A DNA stretch of 64,000 nucleotides from Sipunculus nudus. Taxonomy: Eukaryota; Annelida; Sipuncula; Golfingiida; Sipunculidae. Positions 13,101-25,400 of this stretch are shown here, one piece after another; positions within the stretch are counted from its first letter, which is position 1, and the number at the start of each line of letters is the position of its first letter. The stretch spans positions 28,794,956-28,858,955 of the forward strand of contig CM049318.1 in assembly GCA_026874595.1 (NCBI GenBank). Reading direction: 5' to 3'. The position numbers and the translations under genes were made by a program. The notes beneath the pieces were generated by a model. That model worked only from the letters and a program-made list of their open reading frames with translations. It was not told where the DNA came from and did no database searches.

Positions 13101-16100
13101 TTGACCTTTTTCATACCGGGGTCATCAGTCATCAGTACATTGACCCATAATTTCTCAGGAAGAGCAGGAGCAATTATCCCAAAATTTTATGCAAAAATCT
13201 GTCACATATCAAAGGTGGTGGGATTGAGCTTTTAGTGGGACCACCTGCAACTTACATTTTATGGGAAAAAGCTTAAAAACCTTTGAAAATCTTCTCCTAA
13301 ATCCTTCAGCCAGATTGTTCAATATTTTGCAGAAATGGTCCCAGAGACGAGTTCTCTCAAGTTTGTTCAAATGGTTTTGGTTTGATGAATTTTGGCCGAG
13401 TTACAGGAAATTGAATTAAGTCATTTGGCCAAGTAAGCGTACTAACATAAAAACCTCATAAACAACAGGAGCTAGCATCACCAAGTTTTGTGCAAAGGTT
13501 GGTCACATGACTCATATTTGAAACTGAGGTTTTTGTGGGGTCACCTACATCAACCTGTTTTTTACGGGCAAAAACCTGGTAATTTTAGCCTCTTTCAGCT
13601 TGAAAATGTTTTATGATGAAACTGGTATACTGAATGGTGTAAATTTTCACAAGAATTATCTTAGGTTTGGGTTCTTTCAGTTGTATAAGAACAGATTGGG
13701 TTCATTGATTTATGGTAGGGTCATAGAAAGCTGAATTTAATGTCTTGCAGTCATAAGTAAGCTGATGTCAAACTGAGGGCTGCGAAAGTCTTCTTCTGAA
13801 AAACTGTTGTTTCAACTTCTGTAACATTGCACAAAAATGATTCATAGGTGGCCTTTGTCCAAGTTTACTTGAAATGATTTTGGCAAAATTATTAGACATT
13901 TAACAATGAAAGAACTGCATCTTTTATTATATTAACATTTTGATAAAACAATTTTATGAAATAGTCAGCTTGAAAAAAAGCATTTTAGCCAGAGTCTTTC
14001 AGTATGTGTAAACAGATTTACCAACAGGCCAAGATTGTGTCTGTATCTGTTAATAGCTTGACAGACTGCCAACTATTTCAGATTTAGCAACAGGCAAAGA
14101 TTGTGTCTGAATCTATAAGTAGCTTGGAAAACTGCCAACTATTTCAGATTTGGCAACAGACCGAAGGTCAGTTGGGATCTATTAATAGCTTTGGCAGACT
14201 GCCAACTGTATCAGATCAGGCAACAGGTTCAAAGTTCACTCAGTGCAGCCAGGTACTGGTCAAGAGTTCACTCAGTGCAGGAGCTGCAGCTAGCAATTTG
14301 TTCTGGTTTGCTTGGGGCAACTTTCTTCCTTATCTGAGCTTGCTAAGCCCAGAGCACCTGACTCAAGAGAAGTTTGATGTATTGGCTTGACATTTTGACT
14401 TGTCCTTGCATCTTGATGGCTTTCTCCTACACAAGAATGGTGTTGTAATATGACAACGATGACCCAGAATGGCTGTGTCCAGTGTAAAAACAATTTGAAA
14501 AGTAAACTTGTACAACATACTGGACTTGGTTCATTTGTGAGTCTGTGATTTAAATGCAAATGTTTAAAATAAATCAAAGTAACATTTTATAAAAATGTAA
14601 ATGTAATTGTGATCAGATTTGTCAATAAAAATGCCCTTAAAAATGCATTTACACGTGAAATCATTTGCCACAATATATACAGATACTACAGATATTAGTG
14701 GATATTCTTTTGAATAGTTTCATAGCCAAAATGGTAGAGTGACAGAAGATGGCATGGCATATATTATTTGTAAAGGATTACATGAACTTTTGAGTTTGTG
14801 TGTAATCATGAGAAAACACATATTTATATCAAAAGTTTTCAGCTCTTCACTAATACACTAATGTTACACTTCTTGTAGCTCTGTATTAAATGGAAAATGT
14901 GACATTTTCAAATGCAAGTTCAATTTGAACTCCAAGCCTGCTGTACAAAACTCCTGGTAAACATTATATTTTTTATAATGTTTACTGACTACCAGGCGTC
15001 ATGCCATGTGTGAATTCATCTGTAGATCTGTACGTGATCTGCAATATATTGTATCTTCAGGTGTAGACAGAGACGATTGCTTCAGGTGATGTTTATCATA
15101 GCAGAATGCCAGTCTGTTTTGATATTTTTTGTGCAGAATGCCAGTCTAATGTATTGATGATATATAAAACATTTATGTTTTCTTGGTATGCTCAGATATG
15201 ATGATTACATGGAAAGATCTCTGCTGTCTGCAAGTGTTAAAACTTGTTTCCAGATTGCTTGATTGTGGTAGAGCATTTGAACATTTGAAACAGACACAAG
15301 TGACTGCTCATTGAATGTGGAATTACACTGATTGTCCAAACTGATTGTGTTACTGTAAGGAAACACACTATAAATGTCTCTTGACTTTTTTCCAGACAGT
15401 GGTGTTTCTAAAGTTTAATGTTCACCAGTTTGTCTGTGACTGTTAGTGCATAGACACGGGACAGCAAATATTGCAGCCTTTGCTTCCTCATTTTTTTATT
15501 TATATATTATATGTCATTCATCTACTAAGTAACTTTAAGTGCAGAAAAATAATTACATGTGTCAGCAATTTTAGAAGTCATAAGTAAAATTGGAATTTCA
15601 GGTATATGTACCCAGTCATTTTACATATTTTTTTCCAACTGAACACTTTAAATTTTGCATTTTCCCCCATTAAGATATTTGTGGTATTGAATTCCTACAC
15701 CCTTACATAAAGCAAAACTGTTAATAAGCTTTCAAAGAAATGTGATACTTTAATTTATGTATTTATTTATTATGATAACTGTTTTAGTTTTAACTTTTGC
15801 ATTATATGTTGCAGCCTATCTACCAGTATCTTTTAATATTTTTAATACAGGTTTGGTCATAATAATATGTTAATAAATAAAGTGCTTAAATATTATATTA
15901 AATGGATATGATTTGCACTTCTAGCTACATCATGGAGGAAGTTTGTGTTGTTATTTGCTTTATTGTTTACTGAAACAGATTCAAAATTATCAGTAATAGG
16001 TGATTTATTTCATTCAATTATATATGTTTTATAAAATGTACCATTTACAACTTGTGCTATATGTGTTGGATTCTTATTAACTTATTTTAGGCATTGGCTC

Positions 16101-19100
16101 AAAACTTGTACTCATTCATGGAGGATCACTTAATCATTCAGGTCACATGTTGTAATAAAACCCATGACAGAGCAAATGAATCGTGATTTGTGACTGAAGC
16201 GCTTTGTTTTGATATCGGCTGTTGATGCAGTTTGACGTTGTGATTCAGGGAAGTTTATCACAGTGGGCATATTGTCACTACGCAAACACACCCTGGTTAT
16301 CTTTACAATCTCTCATGGTTCTGTTTCACTTCCTTGTTCATGCAAGTTTTCAGTGTCAATCCTGATATTCATTGGAATTATAAAAAAAAATCCATGGTTC
16401 AGTATATAGTAAGTGGAATCCAAACTTCAGTTTTTCTCCTTTAGGGGAATTGTGCAGGGGGGGTACTTGTCTATTTTTTAATACACACACTGCTGTCATA
16501 TAAAATATGATATCTTTCTTCAAGAAATACTACTTTTTTTACAACTTTTTGCCTCTGGTGGGTATGCATTCTTGTGTTTTTTTGTGTGGATGTGTGGATG
16601 TTTGTTCAAAACAAAACTCAGGCAATCATTAATGGAATCCTGTGAAATTTTCAGGGGACTTCAGGAATCGGCCAATGAAGAATCGGTTAGATTTTGGTGT
16701 GGGTCTGATTCATGATCTGGATCCAGGAAGGACTTCCAGGAATATTCACAAATGTGCAGTCACATATGCATGAATGATTGAACATGGAAATGTGAGTGAT
16801 AAAAGTGAATGCAAACACTTGTTGGGCAAAACTTATGCACCAATGAACCTGGGAATACAGGCTCAATAAGGGAATTAAAACATGGTTTGCAGAGTACTCT
16901 ACATAAATGACCTGCATCCTTAAAAAATGCATATTTCTGGCCATGCTTTTTTTTTTCCAGTTGTTAACAATTTACTTTTCTATGCAAAAATGGCTGCCTT
17001 CCAGATGGGGGTCTCAGGCTTTCGATACAGACATATTTCAGGATTTGGTGATCTGGATGATTATATATATGTCAAGGCCCAGATCGCGATCTGGACGGAT
17101 CTTAGATCTGTCCAGCCCAAATTGCGATCGCAGTTCAGGCCGGCCCAAACTGCGATCGCAATCCAGGCTGGCCAGATCTTAGATCTGTCCAGCCTAGATT
17201 GCGATCGCAGTTTAGTCCTGCCCAGACTGCGATCCTGTCTTTCTTGCTTCAGGATTGCAATCTGGTCTGGACAAGATTGCGATCCTAAACTTGACCAGCC
17301 CATATTGCGATCCATGCTTTTACGATCACAGGAGTGAAACATTGGTTGTTTTACCAACTCATTTGGTATTGCATTGTACCATTTTCGCATAATAAATACT
17401 ATTATTATACAGAAAGGCAATTTTCACTCCTTCATATCACAGGAGTGAAACATGGGATGTTTCACCAACTCATTTAGTATTGCATGGTTGTTGAAAAAAG
17501 GTAACAAGGAACCAATGGGTTTTATATGATCACAAAATATGATTTGAAAGAGGAGGTAGGCAAGTGCAGGTTTTGTGTGGTAACATAAGCTGCATTATGA
17601 GCTGATGGTGTTTAACTCAAGTTATGTAAGATTATGATAATATCCTTGGAGACAGGGAAGAGGATTGATGTCATTTATATTATATACAGTTGGAATGGTG
17701 TGCTGTTTTCACATAGGTTTTGACTTGGCCATATAACTTTTATCTACATTGCAGTAGAATTATTTGAAAAAATAACCTGTCCATTATCAGTCATGGTAAT
17801 TCTGATTTTTACAAATGAGAACTTTTATTTAATAATTACTGGTTATTCCTACCCAAGAATAAAACTTAAATAATATAACTATTTATTATAAATTAATAAC
17901 AAATATTGTGTCAAATAAAATTTAAATTAAAAATAATAACAGCATCATATGAAAAGATCTTTAAATAATATAATTGAAATAAATGATTATTAAAATAATA
18001 TTATAGAATATATTCATAAATACATTCATGATTACATTTTGAAAGTATTTGCATTTGTATTCAAATACTTTCATTTATACCTGTATTCCTAGTTTTATGC
18101 ATGAAATTATGGAGTACATATATTCATATTCGCATTCAAATATATTTGCAAAGTATTCTTATCATGTCTGGTATTTATTCAGTTTCAGCAAAACAAAGTT
18201 CTTGAGAATCCAGAATTTACAAATTTCACAAATTGATCATAAGTATGATCCTAATGATCATAAGTACCTGGTTTTATGGCTTTAATTTATATTTAAACAT
18301 AAACTATTATATTCACTTTGGACTACTTGCACATCAATCTAAGCACTAGACATAGCAAAAGTCTTATGACAATTATCAACATTACAGAAATCATAACAAG
18401 AACTTGTCTAAGATCTGATTTTTTATCATATTCAAATATTTTTACTTAAAAAAATGTAAAAAAAATTTAAAAGAAATCTCAGCTATGAAACCATTATAAG
18501 AATAAAAAATAACTCAAGCATAAGAACACCCTATAAATTGTACAAGGAGAAAACTAGAGATGGGCAAGTTTAATTTTATTAACATAAATTGAGGAACCAG
18601 CAATACAGATTTTGATTATTTACATAGTCTTGTGACAGCTGATACAGCCACGAGTCTTAATATTATTAGTGAAACATATTGACATATTTAATCAGTACTT
18701 GTCTGAGTAAAATTTTAAAATTTTGACATATTTTACTCTTTTTAAATTTTAAAATAACTATAAATTAACAAGCTGAAACACTTGGATCACATGGATCGCA
18801 ATATGGGCTGGTCAAGTTTAGGATCGCAATCTTGACTGGACAGATCTTAGATCTGTCCAGTCCAGATTGCGATCCTGAAGCAAGAAAGACAAGATTGCAA
18901 TCTGGGCCGGACTAAACTGCGATCGCAATATAGGCTGGACAGATCTAAGATCTGGCCAGCCTGGATTGCGATCTCAGTTTGGGCCGGCCTGAACTGCGAT
19001 TGCAATTTGGGCTGGACAGATCTAAGATCCGTCCAGATCGCAATCTGGGCCTTGACATATATATGCTCTGTCAGCATTTCATAATCATGATGAGCTTTTA

Positions 19101-19380
19101 TTGAGCAGAAATTTGCTTTGAGTATACTGATGTTTGACAAAGATAATCATAATAGAAGTCTGAAATACTCTACCCTCATATACCTTCTAAATCTCACCTT
19201 GAGAAAGTAAGAAAGCAATTTTAGAGCAATCACAATAAAAAATTCTACAAAAGTCACTTTCATTTATGCATCACCCTGATTAACACACTATGTTCATTAC
19301 AGCATCATGTTCATTAATTGATTATATTCATTAACAGACCATGTTCATTATTGCATGTGTGTCTGCAGTATATTTACATG

Positions 19381-19426
<46 letters not shown>

Positions 19427-22400
19427 AGTCTAGATATTATCAAAATCACTTTATATTCATTGGGCAAAACTAGATTTCAGGGGTTTAATGGTTCCAGATT
19501 TAAATATCCACAGGTGTACCAGACTAAACTCCCAGTTACTTTAATGTATGTTATGAATCATGGAAATATCACAGCTATAGATTAGAACTGAATTGCTATG
19601 TTATATGAGATTCAGTTTGATTATCAATTTAATTATTGATTTTTTTATGCCCCCTCCACAAAGTGGCCGGGGCATATAGTTTTACCTAAGTCCGTCATTC
19701 CGTCCTTTTATTTCATTCCGAAATCAAAAAGTTGTACAGTTGTATTTTTTTTTTCACAATGCCTGCAGATATTGGCCTGAATTTTGGTGTGTGGGCAGAT
19801 AATGACCAGTTACAGACAGTTGTACAGTTGTATTTTTTTCACAATGTCTGCAGATATTGACCTGATTTTTGTGTGTGGGCAGATAATGACCAGTTACAGA
19901 TCGAGTTCGCGTTTCGTCCCAATTGACCTACTTTTGACCGTCTAATAGCTCCTGAACAAAGAAAATTTCATGAAAAATTTTTATTCAAAATTCACACATA
20001 CAGACTTTTTTTCACAATGCCTGCAGATATTCGCCTGATTTTTGGTGTGTCGACAGATAATGACCGAGTTCTTGTTTTGTCCCAGTTTACCTACTCTTGA
20101 CTGTTTTACGGCTCCTGAACATAGAAAATTTCATGGAAAAAAAAAGAAATTTTCATGACAAATGTACATGTACAGCCTTTTTTAGCCCTCAGCCCAAAGG
20201 CTGATGGGCTATCGTTGTCACCCAAGCTGTCCGTCTGTCTGTCCGGCGTCCATCCCTCCAGTGTCAGATATCTCTAAAAGGATTCCTCATTGAAATTTTA
20301 TTTCATCAGTGAAGATGTATATCGATAAAATCTCGGTCGCGTTCAAAGATGCGTGACCTTGACCCATTTTTCTACATTTTAGAGCTGATTATAGAAAAAC
20401 ACCCAGAAGCTTATATCTCAGGAACCATTGTGTGGATTTTCATAAAACTTACTATGATGATTATGACTGATGCTCTGTACCTGCTGCATAAGTTTTGTCT
20501 TGCCACCTACAATTTAAGATTTTTAGCTCAGCTGACTTTCAGTCATGCTGGGCTATAGTGATGGGTCTTTGTCCGTCGTCCTTCCGTCCGTCCGGCCGGC
20601 CGGCCGTCCGTTAGCAGGGCACAAATCGTAACCGTAGGGGCTAGGGCCATGAACCCTATGCAGTCTTAGAGGTTATAAAAAGATCTCCTTGCAAACCTGA
20701 AATTAGGTCACTGCGACCTACATTCTCGAAGTTATGGGGTGTGTTTGCACCCCCCAGAAATAACTCTTTGAGACAAAATTTTCATCCCAAACCTTCCATC
20801 TTTCACATACAGCTCACCTACCAACAGGGGAAGAACCATAATTTTTTTTAGGTCAAAAGGTCAAAGATCAAGGTCACAGGAGCCTCTTCTTTGAAAAGCC
20901 TGTGGATGCATTTTAAGCCAACCCTTTCATCCCAATTCTTTGATTTTTCACATATAGCTCACCTACTGAGTTGGAGAAGAATCCTATAGATTTTGAGGTC
21001 ACAAGGTCAAAGGTCAGGGTCACAGGATCCACTTCTTTGAAAAGGTTGTGGACACATTTCAAGCTAGACTTTTCATTCCAAACCTTCCAGCACTGATATC
21101 GCTTCTCTGCCAACAGGGGAAAAGACCTGTTGATTTTGAGGTCAAAGGTCAAGTTCACAGCACCCACTTCTTGCGTGGAGTCATCTTCAGGCAAACTTTT
21201 CAATCTGTACCTTCCATCTGTCATATATGGCTTACCTACCAATAAGGGAAGAAGCCTATTGATGTTGAGGTCAAAAAGTCAAAGGTCAAGGTCACAATAT
21301 TTAATTGTTCTAAATGCTTGTGAGCATATTTCAAGTGTAACTGTTCAACCCAAACCTTCAGTCTTTCACATATGCCACATCTATGCATCACTCAGTTTGA
21401 CTCAAACTTCATATTTATGGGTCTTTTTGCTTGAATAAATAACTTATTGATTTTGGGGTCAGCTGGTCAGCAGGTTAAAGGTTGCAGGTCAAAGTTATTC
21501 ACCCATTGGTTGCCAAGTAATTACACCAGATTTAAGTGGTTAGTAGTTACCCATCATTTAGAAAGAATCCAGTTGATATATGGGCAAAAGGCCAAGGTCA
21601 TAGGTCAGGGATGTTCACAATTACTTATTTTATAGACCATCTCTATTTTTCTTGTATATATTACCATCCCACTCCAGCTGGTACATCTCCCTGTGTGGCT
21701 GTAATTGTGAGTGACACTGGTGACATATGACTCCCTTTTGTATCAGCCTATTAAGTGATAAGGCTCAGTGATAAGTACCTCGTTACTTCATAACAAAAAC
21801 ACTGTTGTCAGAATGCTTCAGCCAGGCATTAAGACTATGAGAGTATAGTATTAAGGTTTAGCTACTGATTTATAAGATGATGGGAACATTTTGCAGTTTA
21901 TTTTATGGAATCCTAGCAATAAACTTAGTTTCCTAGATATCTGAATATTTTAATATATATCACCACATATAAAAGCAAGTGTTTGTTCTCATAATATGTG
22001 GATGTGTACCTTGATTTAGGATGGCTTTTTGTTTTATTTCAAGACCCTTAGTCATGCTTTCTGCATTTCTTTTCTTTCAGGTTTGGCAGTTTACCTACCC
22101 TGCTGACCCCATTGAAATGCAGAGTGATAATAAAAAATATTGGACTTACACTTTTTACAATTGCATATCTATAAATCTGATATGAGTGCCTGGACATGCC
22201 TTTTGAATTATTTTGGGCATTCATTACTGGATAATTTTCCCAAGTTTGGTCTCTTATTGGAGAATGTGGGATATCAAATGTCATACTTGTCAGAAATCCA
22301 TAATGTCTGCCAGTTAGCCACCTTAGAAATTCTTTCTTCAGTGCAGTTTCAGTAATTTTTCTTTAATGTTTGGTCCGATTTAGAGAATGTTTGTTGTCTG

Positions 22401-25400
22401 ATTTCAGACTTGTCAGAAGCCAATATGGCCACCAGGCAACCATCTTTTAATTCCTTGTGATCATATTATCTCAGAACAGTTAAAGTGAATGCAGGTGGAT
22501 GTATATTTATGTAATCTTGTAAAGGATTGGGTCAAATATTTCTGAATAAATATTACCATCATTTATAAAAGTGCAGTACAGTTAGCTTGTATTGAATAAA
22601 AATTCATAAAGAAGCACCTGTTTCTCAATAATTCTGGCATGTATTTCCTTGATTTTTGCTATATATTTTGATCTTATATTTGCCCTTTGTGGTGTTCCTT
22701 TTGAGACTGACAGGTTTCAAGCAAGCTGTTGGAATAGTTCCTGATAGCTTAACAATCATGCATTTTCCTCAGACCATCAATTCACTGTGTTTTAACCAGA
22801 CATAGGTGATATATATTTCTGTTGTCATAGAAAATTTTCAACAAATTGGCAAATTGGTTCTTCAAAATTTGACTGGAAGTTGTGAATCTTAGTCCATGAT
22901 GTCACAGGTCATGCTTGGCAGCTGAGCATCATGACCCATGGGTCACTTGTTCTGAATAAATATTACCATCATTTATAAAAGTGCAGTACAGTTGGCTTGT
23001 ATTGAATAAAAATTCATACAAAAGCACCTGTTTCTCAATAATTCTTGCATGTATTTCCTTGATTTTTGCTATATATTTTGATCTTATATTTTCACTTTGT
23101 GGTGTTCCTTTGAGACTGACAGGTTTCAAGCAAGCTGTTGGAATAGTTCCTGATAGCTTAACAATCATGCATTTTCCTCAGACCATCAATTCACTGTGTT
23201 TTAACCAGACATAGGTGATATATATTTCTGTTGTCATAGAAAATTTTCAACATATTGGCAAATTGGTTCTTCAAAATTTGACTGGAAGTTGTGAATCTCA
23301 GTCCATGATGTCACAGGTCATGCTTGGCAGCTGAGTGTGATGATCCATGGGTCACTAGTTGATGAATTTTCATCGGATTTTTCACCTTTGGCCTTGTGAG
23401 CAGGATATTAATTAAAGGATTCGCAGAAGGAATTTTTATTTCTGCGGTGAAGATGAATATCAACAAAATCTTGGTCAAGTTCGAACATGGGTGACCTTGA
23501 CGTATTTTTCTTTGTTTTAGAGCTGATTATAGATAAACACTTAGAAGCTTATTTCTAAGGAACCATTGTGTGGAATTTCACAAAACTTACTATGGTTATT
23601 TGGACTGATGGTCTGAATGTGCTGCACAGTTTTAGTGGTGCCACCTATAATTTCTTATTTTTTAATGAATTTTTATCTGATTTTTCAATTTTGTCCTTTT
23701 GTTCAGGATATCTCCTAAGGTATTCAACACAGGAACTTTATTTTTCCATTGCTATTGCATATTTACAAAATCTTGGTCAAGTTCAAAGATGGGTGATCTT
23801 GACCTACTTTTCAAGGTCATAGAGCTTAGAATAGGAACAACTTATGAACTTATTTCTCAGGAAGCATTTTGTTGATTGTTATGAAACATGGTACATACCT
23901 CTCTTATTTAAATTTATAACTGATTATCAGCTTTTGCTAATATTCTAGTTTCGCAGTGCAATGCTTACAGATACTGGCCTATTTTTTGGTCTGTTGGCAC
24001 ATAATGACCACTTACAAATCAAGTTTTCGTCCCAGCTGACCTATTTTTGACCATATGACAGATCCTGAACATAGAAAATTTCATAAAAAATAGAAATATT
24101 TATGAAAAATGCACATGTAACAGTATGGACTTTTTTTGACAATGCCTACAGATAGTGGCCTGATTTTTGGTGTGTTGCTTGATAATGCCCCGTTACAGAT
24201 CAAAATTGCATTTTGTCATGGTTGATCTACTTTTGACCATATGACAGCTCCTGAATTTAAAAAAAATTTAACACAATATTTCTAATTTGCTCCAGGCAGG
24301 GGCATTTGTGTCGTTCTGACACATCTAGTTTATTCAGTTTTCATATTGATTATTGCAGAAACTCGTAAAATCTTACCACAAGGACTTTACCCTTAGATGA
24401 TACTATAACTAAGATGAACATTGTACCTACTGGTAATCTTTTATGTATTGTAAACCAAGTAATAATTAAATCTTCTCATGCATTACTGTGTTAACATATA
24501 ATATCAGATATAATGTTGCTTTCCTCATTAAACCGTAGTGTTTATATTTCTCTGTATTTACATATACTGCTCTATATGTTCTGGTATTAGTTGAATATCA
24601 CAGAAAATAAGACATTATAATTGAACAAAAATACATGTACATACTTGAAATTAATCAGTTACTTTTTATAGATTTGATTATCACTATCAGTTATTTACTG
24701 GTGTCAATTAACCCATTGATTAAAATGTCATTGCTACAGCCCTGTTGCAGGATGAATCATGCACTATGTATACATGTATCAGTAGATGCTGCGCTTTCAT
24801 GAATAGTACTGTGAAACAAACACATCAGTTCTTGTTTCATTCTGTACTTGGTGACCGCAGCAAACTTTGTAGGCACAAAATAACATATTGTTTAAGTTGG
24901 CAGTGGAACATTTTTGTCTGAATATACCAGACAGGTGTTCTGTATGTAGATGTACAGAATGCAGTCTGACTCACACGCATGTTTTATAAATGTTCATCAG
25001 TAACTGTGCTGTGAAGCACTTAAAATACCCGATGTGCTGTGAAACTGACTCAAGTAGTATATCTGATATCTGTAATATTGAAAGATTGTATGTTTGTCAG
25101 GTGGGACTGTAACTATACAGCGTTTCCTAATATGATATGGATCGTGATATATAGCTCTTGTGATGTGATGCAGGATGCAATATTTATGAGGTATCATGTT
25201 AGATTTAGAATGATTTAGAGATCTAGAGTCAGTATTCTTCTTTACTCTCTGAAAGATAACATTTCTCACAGAATCTCCCCATGTATGTTATTTCTATACT
25301 GTTAAACTCAAATTTACTTAAAAAAAATAAATTGGCCAATCATATGCCAGCACACCTGTTTTGGACAATTGTGTTTCAACTTGTACATATATCAGTGATT

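Larger units (their letters stand above)
20525..23358 (+). mobile_element. Inner Helitron-like element, family copy A
   Basis: The 5' hairpin is AGCTCAGCTGACT, loop TTC, AGTCA(T)GCTGGGCT (20525-20553); the 3' hairpin is a variant of TGACCCATGGGTCA ending CTAG (23355-23358). It is near-identical to copies B (47445) and C (50432), apart from a tandem duplication of its last 410 bases (22541-22950 and 22951-23358). It contains many AGGTCA half-sites. Open frames inside it are not conserved genes. Non-autonomous. Confidence 0.8.
20184..23948 (+). mobile_element. Middle Helitron-like element of the nest
   Basis: Begins with the hairpin AGCCC-TCAGCC / GGCTGA-TGGGCT (20184-20210), followed by GTCCGTCTGTCTGTCC, and ends at CTAG (23945-23948) before T. 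Own sequence is 20184-20524 plus 23359-23948. The repeated unit with 'gagctgattataga' and 'aggaaccattgtgtgga' appears once in the left part and again in the right part. The left end 'cacctacaattt' rejoins 'gatgaattttcatc' across the inner insertion without a target duplication. Confidence 0.72.
19647..24328 (+). mobile_element. Outer Helitron-like element of a three-level nest
   Basis: The 5' end is a hairpin, ATGCCCC (19647-19653) pairing with GGGGCAT (19669-19675). The 3' end has GGGGCAT as a subterminal inverted copy, then the hairpin TGTGTC/GACACA (24307-24323) and CTAG (24325-24328) before T. Own sequence is 19647-20183 plus 23949-24328; the rest is a later insertion. Internal units with 'gatattggcctga' and 'agataatgacc' occur on both sides of the insertion, showing they were once continuous. 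No replicase/helicase is present, so it is non-autonomous. Confidence 0.75.

Noticed and set aside
14103-14577. Two 95-codon frames on opposite strands as a possible receptor exon in intron 1
   Set aside because: They partly overlap on opposite strands, run over a 65-bp tandem repeat, and lack cysteine spacing or good flanking splice sites.
16927-17420. 136- and 119-codon frames with Ile-Ala-Ile-Trp and Arg-Ser repeats, matched by one on the opposite strand at 18847-19140
   Set aside because: They come from the palindromic GATC-rich inverted arms of the 17062-19066 element; the same text reads open on both strands. No protein family is recognisable.
20913-21438. Open frames of 65-109 codons on both strands, nearly identical in three places (also 47847-48372 and 50821-51346)
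   Set aside because: They are translations of GGTCA-rich Helitron-like DNA (for example VNLTFDLK from the half-sites). They overlap on both strands and are conserved only because the element copies are recent.
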